A stretch of DNA of 44,926 nt, taken from contig JANQEO010000377.1 in the NCBI GenBank assembly GCA_028278325.1, forward strand, positions 1 to 44,926, read 5' to 3'. The notes beneath the pieces were generated by a model that was not told the origin of the DNA, did not search any database, and saw only the letters and a program-made list of their open reading frames with translations. Source of the stretch: Candidatus Binatia bacterium (lineage in GTDB: Bacteria; Desulfobacterota; Binatia; UBA1149; JAJCZL01). Each line of letters starts with the position of its first letter. Positions within the stretch are counted from its first letter, which is position 1. Position numbers and translations under genes: made by a program. Below are positions 25,452 to 33,608 of this stretch, one piece after another.

Positions 25452-26462
25452 CTAGAACAGGTCGAGCTGCTCCTCGGGGCGACGAAACGTCGTGGCAGCC
25501 TGTGGTGGTGGCCGCTCGTCGAGGCCCAGGCGACGCGCGTGCAACTTGAACAGATCGTCGACGGCTTTCCAGTACGTGCCTTCGCCTCGCATGCGGTGAT
25601 GGAACCGGCCGTCGGTCAACGTGTCGCCGCGTATCTCCCGCAGGCGGGCCTCGACGCGCCCGGCGCGCTCCGGCAGGGCTGCGTGCAGACGGCGCAGGAA
25701 CACGTCCTTCACCGACCCCTGAAGACGCAGCAGGATCTTGCCGGCCGAACGCGCACCCGCCTCGGCCGCCGCCTCAAGGATCGCGGGAACGTCGCCGTCG
25801 TTCAGACCGGGAATGATCGGCGCCACCAGAACGGATGTCGGCACGCCGGCGTCCGCCAGGGCTTTCAACGCCTCGAACCGGAGTCGTGGAGGCGGGGTGC
25901 CGGGCTCGATCGCGCGCGCGACCTCGGGGTCATGGAAAGGGATGCTCATGGTGACGCCGCTCGGCGTCTCTAAGCACAGCGACGCCAACAGGTCGACGTC
26001 GCGCCGTATCAGTGCCGACTTGGTGATGATGCCGACCGGGTTGCGGTATGCGTAGCAGACCTCGAGGCAGCGTCGGGTCAGGCCGTAGGACGCTTCGAGC
26101 GGCTGGTAGCAGTCGGTGTCTCCCGAGAAGGCGATGAGCTCGCCCTTCCAGGCCGGGCGCGCCAGCTCCTTGCGAAGGAGCTCGGCCGCCCGCACCTTGA
26201 CCACGATCCTGGTCTCGAAATCCGTCCCCGCCCCCCAGCCGAGCCGTTCGTGGTCCGGCCGCGCGTAGCAGTAGGCGCATGCGTGAAGGCAGCCGCGGTA
26301 GGGATTCACGCTCCACGTGAAGGGCACATCGGGGCTGTCGTTGCGCGTCAGGACGGTCCGCGCTTCCTCCTCGTACACCTCTACGCGGGCGATAGGCGGC
26401 TCTCCCAGCCACTCGACCTCGTCTCTGGCGTAGGGGTTTGGTGGATTCGCGACGTGACGCAC
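25452..26462 (-). CDS. PA0069-family radical SAM protein (spore photoproduct lyase-like)
   Basis: 336 residues from the ATG at 26462. The radical-SAM cluster motif is CLHACAYC (CxxxCxYC) in SVNPYRGCLHACAYCYARP, characteristic of the PA0069/SplB-like family; FSGDTDCYQPLE and GIITKSALIRRD follow. SAM is cleaved to a 5'-deoxyadenosyl radical; the substrate of this branch is not established, and a nucleic-acid repair link comes from similarity to spore photoproduct lyase. The protein ends in EEQLDLF, which fits the bacterial sliding-clamp-binding consensus QLxLF and would support a role at DNA. No spore genes are seen nearby. Confidence 0.88.
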   Translation of the reverse strand: MRHVANPPNPYARDEVEWLGEPPIARVEVYEEEARTVLTRNDSPDVPFTWSVNPYRGCLHACAYCYARPDHERLGWGAGTDFETRIVVKVRAAELLRKELARPAWKGELIAFSGDTDCYQPLEASYGLTRRCLEVCYAYRNPVGIITKSALIRRDVDLLASLCLETPSGVTMSIPFHDPEVARAIEPGTPPPRLRFEALKALADAGVPTSVLVAPIIPGLNDGDVPAILEAAAEAGARSAGKILLRLQGSVKDVFLRRLHAALPERAGRVEARLREIRGDTLTDGRFHHRMRGEGTYWKAVDDLFKLHARRLGLDERPPPQAATTFRRPEEQLDLF

Positions 26463-26585
26463 CCGGCCATCCTACGACCCGTAGCGGACACATCCGTGAC
26501 CCCGGCTCCCGTTTCGGTCCGTTCCTCCCTGATGACCAAGGACAGAGACGGCCTCCCCCAGCGCGGAGGCCACTCCAGGGACGCA
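26463..26585 (+). ncRNA. Possible small RNA or leader ending at the 26586-26634 terminator
   Basis: No gene is supported here. A 7-bp hairpin (GGCCTCC 26550-26556 / GGAGGCC 26565-26571) precedes the terminator. The only upstream gene on the plus strand ends at 25430, on the far side of a convergent gene, so a short independent transcript is the simplest explanation. The 5' end is unknown. Confidence 0.28.
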
Positions 26586-26634
26586 AGACCCGCCACCCGA
26601 GGACGGTATCCAAACGGGGTGGCGGGTCTCTTTT
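26586..26634 (+). terminator. Strong intrinsic terminator on the plus strand
   Basis: A perfect 13-bp stem (26586-26598 with 26617-26629), an 18-base loop and a trailing CTTTT. It lies between the divergent radical-SAM gene and the lipoprotein gene, so it does not end any annotated gene. Confidence 0.82.
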
Positions 26635-26679
26635 GTAGGCTTCCTGCCCGCTGGGAGCGGTTTGTTATCCTGCCGGGTG

Positions 26680-27273
26680 ATGCGCCTTCTACCGATCTTG
26701 ATCCTGCTGCCCCTGCTCGCCGGTTGCGCGACCCGGTCCTACCGTTTCGACGGCGTGGGCGCCGACGGCTCCACCGGCCGCGAGGTGCGCTACGTCCTCG
26801 AATCGGAGTCGGGACAGGAAGGCGCCATCACCATCCGGATCAAGGGCAGGGCCTATGACAAGGTCGGGGAGCGCGAGACCGATACGGTCCGCATCGTGGT
26901 CGTCCTCGACAACATGAGTGACGACGCGGTGGAGATTCCCCTCGACGGCGTCGCCCTCAAGGACGATGAGGGGCGGACCTGGAACCGGGTCTCGGTGGCG
27001 GCCCCCGCGGACGCGCCCCCGACCATGATGGTCGGCGTGGCACGCGAGCGCACGTCCTACGAGCTCCTCTACGACTCCGGCGGTCCGGGCGCGCTCAACA
27101 CGACGGGCTCCGTCACCTTCGATTGGGCCTACCGCTTCCGCGGTCAGGAAACGCGTCACCAGAGTCGGTTCCTCCCGGTCCGCATCGAACGCAGCCACGT
27201 CTACTGGTCAGGCGGTTTCTGGTACGGGTACGGTCACCACCACCTGTACTGGGGTCCGACCTGGTGCTGGTAG
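26680..27273 (+). CDS. Lipoprotein with beta-rich domain
   Basis: 197 residues from the ATG at 26680. LLPILILLPLLAGCATRS is a lipoprotein signal with lipobox LAGC. The mature part is beta-rich (REVRYVLESES, AITIRIKGRAYD, TVRIVVVLDNMSDDAVEIPL), like an immunoglobulin-type DUF4352-like fold. The C-terminus is aromatic and His-rich (YWSGGFWYGYGHHHLYW), which may bind metal or associate with the envelope. Family not recognised. It is followed ten bases later by the zinc-finger gene. Confidence 0.65.
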   Translation: MRLLPILILLPLLAGCATRSYRFDGVGADGSTGREVRYVLESESGQEGAITIRIKGRAYDKVGERETDTVRIVVVLDNMSDDAVEIPLDGVALKDDEGRTWNRVSVAAPADAPPTMMVGVARERTSYELLYDSGGPGALNTTGSVTFDWAYRFRGQETRHQSRFLPVRIERSHVYWSGGFWYGYGHHHLYWGPTWCW

Positions 27274-27283
27274 CGAGACATCC

Positions 27284-27778
27284 ATGAGTGCCTGCCGCGT
27301 CTGCAACGAGAACCCGGCCTCCTTGCCGGAAGGCCTTCCCGAGGCCAGGTTCTGCCCGAAGTGCTGGGACACGCGCCTGCGCCAGATGTTCATGGAGGAG
27401 GACCGCTTCTACATCCAGCGCGTGTTCCGGGCGGCGGACGCCGAGAAGTACCTCGTCTACCACGAGGAGCACGAGGGCGGGGGTACGGCCGTCGGGCAGG
27501 TCGTCGCCGTGCACGACCGCTTGGCGGATCACCTCGAGGTCTCGGCCTTCCTCTACGACCGCATGAGCTGGGAAGAATCGGTGCCGTTCATCTACGAGCA
27601 GGGCGTCGAGTGCGAGGTGGCCATGATCGACATCCTTCTCGGAGTCCTCGAGGCCGAGCTCATTCCGTCCTGGCGGTGCCACTCCTGGACGGCGGAGGTC
27701 ACGCTGTGCCGCGGGGAGCCCTTCTGGATCGACAGCCGGGACCGCGAGAGCGCCCCCGACATCGACACCGAGGAGTGA
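27284..27778 (+). CDS. Small zinc-finger protein of unknown function
   Basis: 164 residues from the ATG at 27284. CRVC (4-7) and CPKC (25-28) form a zinc-ribbon at the N-terminus. The rest is acidic and mixed alpha/beta (FYIQRVFRAADAEKYLVYHE, SWEESVPFIYEQGVECEVAM) with scattered later Cys. No signal peptide is present, so it is cytoplasmic. No family is recognised. It is the last host gene before tRNA-Trp. Confidence 0.6.
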   Translation: MSACRVCNENPASLPEGLPEARFCPKCWDTRLRQMFMEEDRFYIQRVFRAADAEKYLVYHEEHEGGGTAVGQVVAVHDRLADHLEVSAFLYDRMSWEESVPFIYEQGVECEVAMIDILLGVLEAELIPSWRCHSWTAEVTLCRGEPFWIDSRDRESAPDIDTEE

Positions 27779-27842
27779 CCGGGCGGACCGGCTCCGTCGG
27801 TCCTTGACCCGCCCCTCCGACTTCCTACACTGACCGTTCCAC

Positions 27843-27915
27843 AGGGGTATAGCTCAATTGGCAGAGCAGTTGATTCCAAATCAACAGGTTCGGGGTTCAA
27901 GTCCTCGTGCCCCTG
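27843..27915 (+). tRNA. tRNA-Trp (CCA anticodon)
   Basis: A complete cloverleaf of 73 bases. The acceptor stem AGGGGTA pairs with TGCCCCT (one G-T pair), the anticodon stem TTGAT/ATCAA carries loop TCCAAA-like bases with anticodon CCA, and the T-arm contains GGTTCAAGTCC. The 3' CCA is not encoded. A run of T residues follows immediately. The integrase gene starts 163 bases downstream, so this gene is the probable integration site, its 3' end having been restored by the element. Confidence 0.95.
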
Positions 27916-28078
27916 CTTTTTTCGGCGATCCACGAGCGGATCTAAACTCTTGATTCGTAGAGCCTTGCGCAGGCAGGGCAGCCTCACCAGAGGGGCTGGG
28001 ATCCTGGCGTCGTTGACGTGGGATCCTCGGTTGGAATAAAGTTGGAAGCTCCTGTTCTGGGAGGACGAGGAGCAGTTG

Positions 28079-29248
28079 ATGGGTGCTTCCAACTCCAGTG
28101 CGGTCACGAGCTACAAGAGCAAGGGCAGGGTCTACTGGAAGATCCGAGTCGAGACTCCAGGCGGTGGAGCTCTCAAGCAGGTCAACGCCTCCAAGGATCG
28201 CTTCCTGCGCTACGGGATCCCGATCACAGGGCCAGACGGCCAGCCCACTGAATCCGACGTCCACGCTTTGAGGCACAGGATCAACTCGTCTGCCAAGGCA
28301 TTGCGAAACCGTCGGATCGCTGAAGGGGAGCTGGGCCTGTCTGAAGCCTTGAAGATGTTCCTTAGGGACAAGGCCAACAGGAACGACTCCCACTACCTGA
28401 GCCAGAAGGAGTGGGTGATTGAGAAGTTCATCTCAATCGTCGGTGACCTTCCGATCGCGGAGGTAGACACTGAACACGTCCAGGCTTTTGAGGATCACGT
28501 CAGAAGGCATGGTGCGGGCGATCGCAACAAGAAGATTGCAGAGCGGTCTATTCACCTCTACCTGACTTACCTGCGATCATTCTTCAATCATCTGAGAAAC
28601 AAGAACAGAGCTATTGTTCATAGTCCGTTCGACGGGTTTGAGATGCCCTCACTCGGACCCCGTGAAGTCACGACAATTCCTGTCGATGATATAGAGGCGC
28701 TTGTCACAAAGCTCTTGAAGGGCAAGAAGTCTGATCAGCACGCTGCCAGAGCAGTTGCAGTGGCGTTTGCAACTGGATGCAGACCTGAAGAACTCCCCTT
28801 CTTAGACTCTGGTTTTGTGAACACCGATGACAGATGGGTGTTCGTCGACAAATGCCCAAGGCGTTCCAGAGGACACGGGCGCAAGCACCAACCATATCCT
28901 GCAGTTGCCGCTGACTTGTTTGCAGCGTTAAAGGAGCGCGGAGGTGCACTTGTTCGCGGTGGCGGTGGTAGGAGTCTGACGCAGCACACATCCGCAAACA
29001 TGGTGCGGAAGATCAAGAAGGTGTGTCCTGGGTTTACCTGGAAGGCACTACGTAGAAGCTACGGCACGTTCTTGTATCTACAACGAGTTGACTCGTTGAA
29101 CATCGACCGGCTTCTCAGGCATTCCCAAGGCTCGTCTGTCGTCCCTGTATCCGATGCGCACTATATCGCCAGAGACTTCGACCGATTGCGCGAAGTTGTC
29201 GATGAGGCGTTTGCCAATCTCTCTTGGTTAACCGATATTGGCTGCTAA
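28079..29248 (+). CDS. int: Tyrosine integrase of the tRNA-Trp island
   Basis: 389 residues from the ATG at 28079, preceded by GGAGGACGAGGAG. A SAM-like core-binding domain (~75-185; LSEALKMFLRDKAN, RSIHLYLTYLRSFFNHL) is followed by the catalytic domain with Arg235 in ATGCRPEEL, LRRSYGTFL (second Arg; the usual His two positions before is a Lys-like substitution), LLRHSQGSS and Tyr362 in DAHYI. It would catalyse site-specific integration and excision at the tRNA. Composition is less GC-rich than the host genes. It is the outermost gene of the island. Confidence 0.9.
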   Translation: MGASNSSAVTSYKSKGRVYWKIRVETPGGGALKQVNASKDRFLRYGIPITGPDGQPTESDVHALRHRINSSAKALRNRRIAEGELGLSEALKMFLRDKANRNDSHYLSQKEWVIEKFISIVGDLPIAEVDTEHVQAFEDHVRRHGAGDRNKKIAERSIHLYLTYLRSFFNHLRNKNRAIVHSPFDGFEMPSLGPREVTTIPVDDIEALVTKLLKGKKSDQHAARAVAVAFATGCRPEELPFLDSGFVNTDDRWVFVDKCPRRSRGHGRKHQPYPAVAADLFAALKERGGALVRGGGGRSLTQHTSANMVRKIKKVCPGFTWKALRRSYGTFLYLQRVDSLNIDRLLRHSQGSSVVPVSDAHYIARDFDRLREVVDEAFANLSWLTDIGC

Positions 29249-29349
29249 CTCAGTCTGAACACGGCGAACGTGGCTCTATCCGAGGTCGGGCACGCTCTCG
29301 TGAGATTCCAGGAGTGGCCGTCTTGCGTGCATGCGACTATGTAGTGTTG

Positions 29350-30633
29350 CTATTCGGCTAGATCTGTTGGATCACTGTCGAAAATAAGGTCTCTCCACTC
29401 GTCCACTGGGGCAGACCGGCCGAGCTCGCTGCCGACACGGTTCGCTATGAACAATGTTGACGCCCTCGCCCCTTCTAGCCAATCCATGATCAGGTCACGA
29501 CGATCGCTCAGGGACTGTGTTCTCGCCATGCGTTTGCCCTCACGCACCATCCGCTGCACGAAGTGCTTCTGGGCAGACTTCATGTTGCCTTGAGCCTCCG
29601 CCCAGTTTGGCAACTGCGCGGCGGTACCACCCCTTCGCAAGACCTCCATCAGTCTTGCGCTTTCGGCAGTGGAGTCAGACACCCGACGTAGAAGGCGAAG
29701 GCGCACGATCTGGTCAAGATCTGATTCGGTGAGGTACTCGGTGCAAGCGGGATTGGAGTAGAGCCTGGGATACGGTCTCCCAAAGCCATCATCACGAAAC
29801 CCCTCGAGGTTTAGTGCGCGGAGGGCGTGAGACTGTCCAGTCGCGAATCCTGTCGCGCCGGCACCGGCGGCAGCCAAGCCGGCCACGTCGGCGAAGTTGC
29901 AGAGTATCTCCGACATGCCCGACCTTGACGATAGGCAGGACAAGTGGAAGTAGGCGCGAACAACCGCCGCATGTGCCTGGAAAGGGTGACCTACTGCTCG
30001 ACGCTGAGCAACAACGATGTAGACGCCATCAATGCCATCTCTTGCCGTCACCTCGTCTACGAGAGCCTCTAGCAACCCCCCAACGCCGAACGAGGCTTCA
30101 TTGAGCACGCTTTCATCAACAGCGATCGTCGCGAGTATAGGGACCGCTGCGTCCTGATCGTCTGCGGCCTCAAGGCCAGCATCGAGCCACTCCCCGAGGA
30201 CTTCGCCCTCCGCCTCTCGCTCGGTCATGAGAGGCGTGGGCAGGATTATCGTCGTACATCCGACGGTGATTTGAAACTCGACAGCGGAGTATGCAGCAGA
30301 TAGAGGATCTTCCGGCACTTCTCCTGACCATAGTGCGTCGATGCGTTCCCTGATGTCCATCTCCCAGTCGCGCCGGGTCTGGCCATCACTCTCGAACTCA
30401 GGTACATCAACGCCGAACCATGGATATGACGCGAGTCTGCTACAGGCCTTCGTGCGCGATTCAGCCTCAATTCCTATGAGGTACAACTGAGGATCGAGGA
30501 GAAGAGAAGGGACGTTGAAGTCGGCTTTTCGGACGATCCGCTCGGAGTAGATGTAGGACGGAAGCAATACGATCCCCTTGAGGCCATCCGTCCCTGCCAG
30601 AGTCCATTGATGGCCTACATTCAAGTGGAACAT
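29350..30633 (-). CDS. Unknown 427-residue protein, third gene of a kinase cassette
   Basis: 427 residues from the ATG at 30633, overlapping the end of the kinase gene by 13 bases. The alternation of strands and helices (GIVLLPSYIYSERIV, FQITVGCTTIILPTPL, GIDGVYIVVAQRRAV, SGMSEILCNFADVAGLAAAGA) suggests a TIM-barrel-like alpha/beta fold. A Gly-rich segment GAGATGFATGQSHALRALN precedes GRPYPRLYSNP, which may be an active-site loop. The C-terminal ~110 residues are helical and basic. I do not recognise the family. As the last gene of a coupled operon with a kinase and a nuclease-like protein, it may be the kinase target or an effector. Confidence 0.7.
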   Translation of the reverse strand: MFHLNVGHQWTLAGTDGLKGIVLLPSYIYSERIVRKADFNVPSLLLDPQLYLIGIEAESRTKACSRLASYPWFGVDVPEFESDGQTRRDWEMDIRERIDALWSGEVPEDPLSAAYSAVEFQITVGCTTIILPTPLMTEREAEGEVLGEWLDAGLEAADDQDAAVPILATIAVDESVLNEASFGVGGLLEALVDEVTARDGIDGVYIVVAQRRAVGHPFQAHAAVVRAYFHLSCLSSRSGMSEILCNFADVAGLAAAGAGATGFATGQSHALRALNLEGFRDDGFGRPYPRLYSNPACTEYLTESDLDQIVRLRLLRRVSDSTAESARLMEVLRRGGTAAQLPNWAEAQGNMKSAQKHFVQRMVREGKRMARTQSLSDRRDLIMDWLEGARASTLFIANRVGSELGRSAPVDEWRDLIFDSDPTDLAE

Positions 30634-31442
30634 ACTTGAGTCCTCAGATCTGCAAAGAGATGGCCAGGGTTGTTGGGCCGCTCGGCCGGGCGCTGACGGA
30701 GCATCCTCTGAATTGCAGACACAAGCCTAGAGTCGAGATCGGCTCTCTTATCAAGGAGGGAAGGAAGGGGTGTGTGACCAATCAGGGCCTGTCTGCGACC
30801 CCAGGGGTGCACTCCGCTTGCAAGCTCGTAGAGCGTGAGCCCTAGCGAGAAGACATCGGAGTGCACGGTCAGGCGACGACGACCACCACACTGCTCAGGG
30901 GATCGATACCCTGGCGTGCCCGGCTGTCCGCCGAGACCGGTGATCGTCTTGAGATCAAGGTGTTGTGCAATCCCCACATCAACCAAGACAATCCGACCAT
31001 CGGTCCCAGCCACAATGTTTGCAGGTTTGACGTCCCGATGAACGATCCGTTTTGACCAAAGCGCCTCGATCGCCGCACCAACCGAGGCACCGACATCGAT
31101 GACAAAGGTCTGCTCGGGGAGAGGCTTACGCCCGAGCACGGTCGTCAAGTCCGAGCCGTCTACCAATTCATAGGCCACTAACTTCAGGTGCTGGTCACGG
31201 AGCTCCACATCGTCGTGTCCGAGCACTTTTACTAGATGTTCACAACTCAATGCTTGAAGGGCATCAATCTCGCGCCTGATTCGTTCTTCATCCGCGTCGG
31301 GCTCAAATAGCTTTATTGCAGCAGGGCTATCCCGGAAAGTCCCTCTGAATACTGCACCCTGCCCTCCCTTCTTGATATAGGTATCGACCCCATAATCGGT
31401 CGGCAGAGCGGCTTTCACTTCTTCAAGCGGATCGTCCGTCAT
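30621..31442 (-). CDS. Serine/threonine protein kinase
   Basis: 273 residues from the ATG at 31442 (MTDDPLEEV), seven bases after the upstream stop; a longer frame to 31535 overlaps the previous gene. Hanks motifs: glycine loop KKGGQGAVFRG, VAIK-type AIKLF (~43), the catalytic loop VHRDVKPANIV (~130), DVG in place of DFG (LVDVGIAQHL), activation-segment GTPGYRSPEQ and DVFSLGLTLYEL. All catalytic residues are present, so it should be active. It is only the kinase domain, cytoplasmic, with no sensor or membrane helix. Upstream is a PD-(D/E)XK-like gene, downstream an unknown gene. Confidence 0.93.
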   Translation of the reverse strand: MTDDPLEEVKAALPTDYGVDTYIKKGGQGAVFRGTFRDSPAAIKLFEPDADEERIRREIDALQALSCEHLVKVLGHDDVELRDQHLKLVAYELVDGSDLTTVLGRKPLPEQTFVIDVGASVGAAIEALWSKRIVHRDVKPANIVAGTDGRIVLVDVGIAQHLDLKTITGLGGQPGTPGYRSPEQCGGRRRLTVHSDVFSLGLTLYELASGVHPWGRRQALIGHTPLPSLLDKRADLDSRLVSAIQRMLRQRPAERPNNPGHLFADLRTQVCST

Positions 31443-31449
31443 TGTCTTC

Positions 31450-32109
31450 TTACGATCCAGGCACGAGACGAGAAATCGCAAATTCTCGCCGCCAATCGTG
31501 CTCGGTTGCAGTTTCAGCGTGAATTGCGATTTCAACGCAATTCTGCCAGACCGTCAAGAGCCCGATCCCGCTTGATCGAAGCGCATCGTCTCGAGAGGCG
31601 TTATTGGCGCCACCGCCTGGCATCGCAAGGTAACAGGCGTCCGCGAAGCTGCGATACGCGGTGGCCTGTCGCAGCCCGGCCCGCCAATCTGTCAGTTTCG
31701 CTTCGATGGCGTGAATCGTGCAGCCAGCATCCGGCCGACGAGCCAACTGAATCATCCCGCCTTTACCTCGCTGCACGAAGCGGTTCTGCTCGAGACGCCT
31801 CAGGCGCCCATTACGCAAGTCGCCGCGTTCAAGTCCGCAGCGAGATTCAAGAATGTCGATCCTCGTTTGGCCGTGAATACGAAGCGACGCCAGGATCACG
31901 CATTCTGCTGTTGTCAAAGGGCTGTCAATCCCAGGGCTTTTGAGAGTTCTGCAGATTGCGACGAGGTCTGCAACGGCGCGTCCAACGGCGAGCTCTCGCG
32001 TGAGCTTCACGGTGCCTCTCTTCGCCGGAATGACTGACGGAAGGCTCTGATGAAGAGATCGGACAAGGTCGACCTCGTACTCGAACACCGCCTGTCCAGG
32101 TGACGTCAT
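31450..32109 (-). CDS. PD-(D/E)XK nuclease-like protein with inserted winged helix
   Basis: 219 residues from the ATG at 32109; a TTG at 32145 is an alternative. ELAVGRAVADLVAICR supplies the Asp, and 100 residues later IHAIEAKLTDWRAGLRQAT supplies ExK followed by the QAxxY motif and ADACYLAMPG, a pattern of PD-(D/E)XK nucleases. The intervening segment (TAECVILASLRIHGQTRIDIL, LRRLEQNRFVQRG) looks like a winged helix. It is the first gene of the three-gene operon. It could cut nucleic acid under control of the kinase, or be a DNA-binding sensor; both are inferred. Confidence 0.68.
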   Translation of the reverse strand: MTSPGQAVFEYEVDLVRSLHQSLPSVIPAKRGTVKLTRELAVGRAVADLVAICRTLKSPGIDSPLTTAECVILASLRIHGQTRIDILESRCGLERGDLRNGRLRRLEQNRFVQRGKGGMIQLARRPDAGCTIHAIEAKLTDWRAGLRQATAYRSFADACYLAMPGGGANNASRDDALRSSGIGLLTVWQNCVEIAIHAETATEHDWRREFAISRLVPGS

Positions 32110-32197
32110 TGTTTCAGTCGAAGAACAGTGCTTGGAGGACTGCAATCGATGCTTCGGAGGGATGGTACTCTACCGAAGCGGAAGATTCTCGACACAC

Positions 32198-32878
32198 TCA
32201 GGGACGTCGTTCTTGCTGGTTCGATGGGAGGTTTCCCTGCGGGATCTTCGCGGTCGTTTCCGAGCCTTGGTAACGATCCCTGACAGCCCCTACCACAGCT
32301 TTGATCGCCTCTATCCGCTTTCGGAGCCGATCACGCTCATCCTCCAGCCGTCTCAGGCGAGCGAGCACCTCCTGGACAGCGTTCTCGGGGACAGACGGAG
32401 TGATGGACGATCGCGTTGCGGTTCTACGCGTCGGTGGCTTGGATAGTTTGGGCAGACCTGCTCGCTTTCGGGCGAGTCCGTAGGTCACCGGATAGACCCG
32501 GAAACCCGCTTCTTCAGCGACTTGTTTGGCCTGGCCGTACGAGGAATCAGGTTGGTCTGTCAGGTGCTTGACCAAGAAGGCCATGGAAGGGTTTGGAGCC
32601 TTCTTTGGCTGCTCCTTCGAGCGTCTCTCTGGCGCGAGGGTGCGAATCGGAGCCTGAGTCTTCGGAGCCTCTCTGGGCACGAGACGAATCGTGCCGGCCA
32701 GCTCTCGATGAACAGCTGCGAACATCCGCTTTGAGATTGTCAACCCCAGGCCGTTCGCACTCTTCCTGACCTCGTGATAGGGGAGAGTGCGTTCGGCCTG
32801 CAAGAGCGACCGGCACAGATCGTGGGCTGCACGACGCGACTCGGGCGTCTCAGCCTCCATCGTCGATGACGCGTGCAC
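32198..32878 (-). CDS. Tandem-domain DNA-binding-like protein with coiled-coil tail (paralogue of next gene)
   Basis: 226 residues from a GTG at 32878; an ATG at 32860 is an alternative. Two copies of a ~45-residue unit are visible: YHEVRKSANGLGLTISKRMF and, after a basic linker, YGQAKQVAEEAGFRVYPVTY followed by GLARKRAG. A coiled coil (VLARLRRLEDERDRLRKRIE) ends the protein. The neighbour at 32883-33608 has the same order of parts (unit, linker, unit, coiled coil), so the two are probably diverged duplicates. The gene starts four bases after that one stops. Likely a nucleoid-type or regulatory DNA-binding protein. Confidence 0.65.
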   Translation of the reverse strand: MHASSTMEAETPESRRAAHDLCRSLLQAERTLPYHEVRKSANGLGLTISKRMFAAVHRELAGTIRLVPREAPKTQAPIRTLAPERRSKEQPKKAPNPSMAFLVKHLTDQPDSSYGQAKQVAEEAGFRVYPVTYGLARKRAGLPKLSKPPTRRTATRSSITPSVPENAVQEVLARLRRLEDERDRLRKRIEAIKAVVGAVRDRYQGSETTAKIPQGNLPSNQQERRP

Positions 32879-32882
32879 GGGA

Positions 32883-33608
32883 CTACACTGCGGAAGCGAT
32901 GCCAGCGATCTTGTCGAGAGCCTTCCTCAGGCTGTCTGTCTCGCGTTCGAGATCCCTCATGCGGTTCACAACCGCGCTGATTGCGTCAGCTGGATCAGAG
33001 GTCTTGCGAGGTCTGCCAGGACCGCGGCGCCCTGTTGTCTTGCGAGGGCGACCAGGCCCACGCCGCCCTGCTGTCTTGGGAGGCCTGCCAGGTGCCCGCT
33101 TGGCAGCCGTCTTCTTCTTCGGCCGTCCCCAGCCGAGTTCCTTGCGGGCGAGACCAAGGATGAGCGGGTAGATGTTGTGCTTCTTGCCAGCGAGCTTCTG
33201 AAGGTCAGACATGGTGATGTCTGGCTTCTTCTTCATGTGCTTGGCAGCAAACGCGACTGTCGCAGCGCGCTCACCCGAGCCCGACGAAGCAGTCTTCTTG
33301 GCAGTCTTGCGAGCCGCCTTCCTCGCCGCGGGCTGAGAGATACCCAGCTTGTTGCGCGCGTGCCGCATGACGATCGGAGCGGCGACCTTCACGCCTTGCT
33401 TGGCGCCAGCGGCTTGGACGTCTGCGTAGCTCGCCTTCGGGTTCCTCTTGAGCACAGCGATCGCGATGTCCATTGGGTGCTTTGCCGACCGCTTTGTAGC
33501 AGGCTTTGCGGCCTTGCGCTTCGATGTGGTGCGCTTTGCTGTTCTCTTCTTTGAGGTCTTCTTGGATGTACGCCGCTTCTTCGAAGCCTTTGCAGCCTTC
33601 TTGGCCAT
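32883..33608 (-). CDS. H1-like/AT-hook chromatin-type protein with tandem domains
   Basis: 241 residues from the ATG at 33608, preceded by GGGGGAAC. Residues 1-45 are a Lys/Ala/Arg-rich tail (KKAAKASKKRRTSKKTSKK) like eukaryotic H1 or bacterial H1-like proteins. Two ~45-residue units follow: ASYADVQAAGAKQGVKVAAP ending ARNKLG, and ITMSDLQKLAGKKHNIYPLI ending LARKELG. Then come three AT-hook cores (APGRPPK, GPGRPRKTT, GPGRPRKTS), which bind the minor groove of AT-rich DNA, and a C-terminal coiled coil (MRDLERETDSLRKALDKI). It probably coats or bridges element DNA. Confidence 0.78.
   Translation of the reverse strand: MAKKAAKASKKRRTSKKTSKKRTAKRTTSKRKAAKPATKRSAKHPMDIAIAVLKRNPKASYADVQAAGAKQGVKVAAPIVMRHARNKLGISQPAARKAARKTAKKTASSGSGERAATVAFAAKHMKKKPDITMSDLQKLAGKKHNIYPLILGLARKELGWGRPKKKTAAKRAPGRPPKTAGRRGPGRPRKTTGRRGPGRPRKTSDPADAISAVVNRMRDLERETDSLRKALDKIAGIASAV

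Noticed and set aside
26532..26637. Plus-strand frame starting MTKDRDGLPQ
   Set aside because: It runs through the terminator hairpin and has no ribosome-binding site; non-coding is more likely.
27890..27915. Search for a second copy of the tRNA-Trp 3' end as attR
   Set aside because: I saw no matching direct repeat up to 44926; the right end is probably outside the window.
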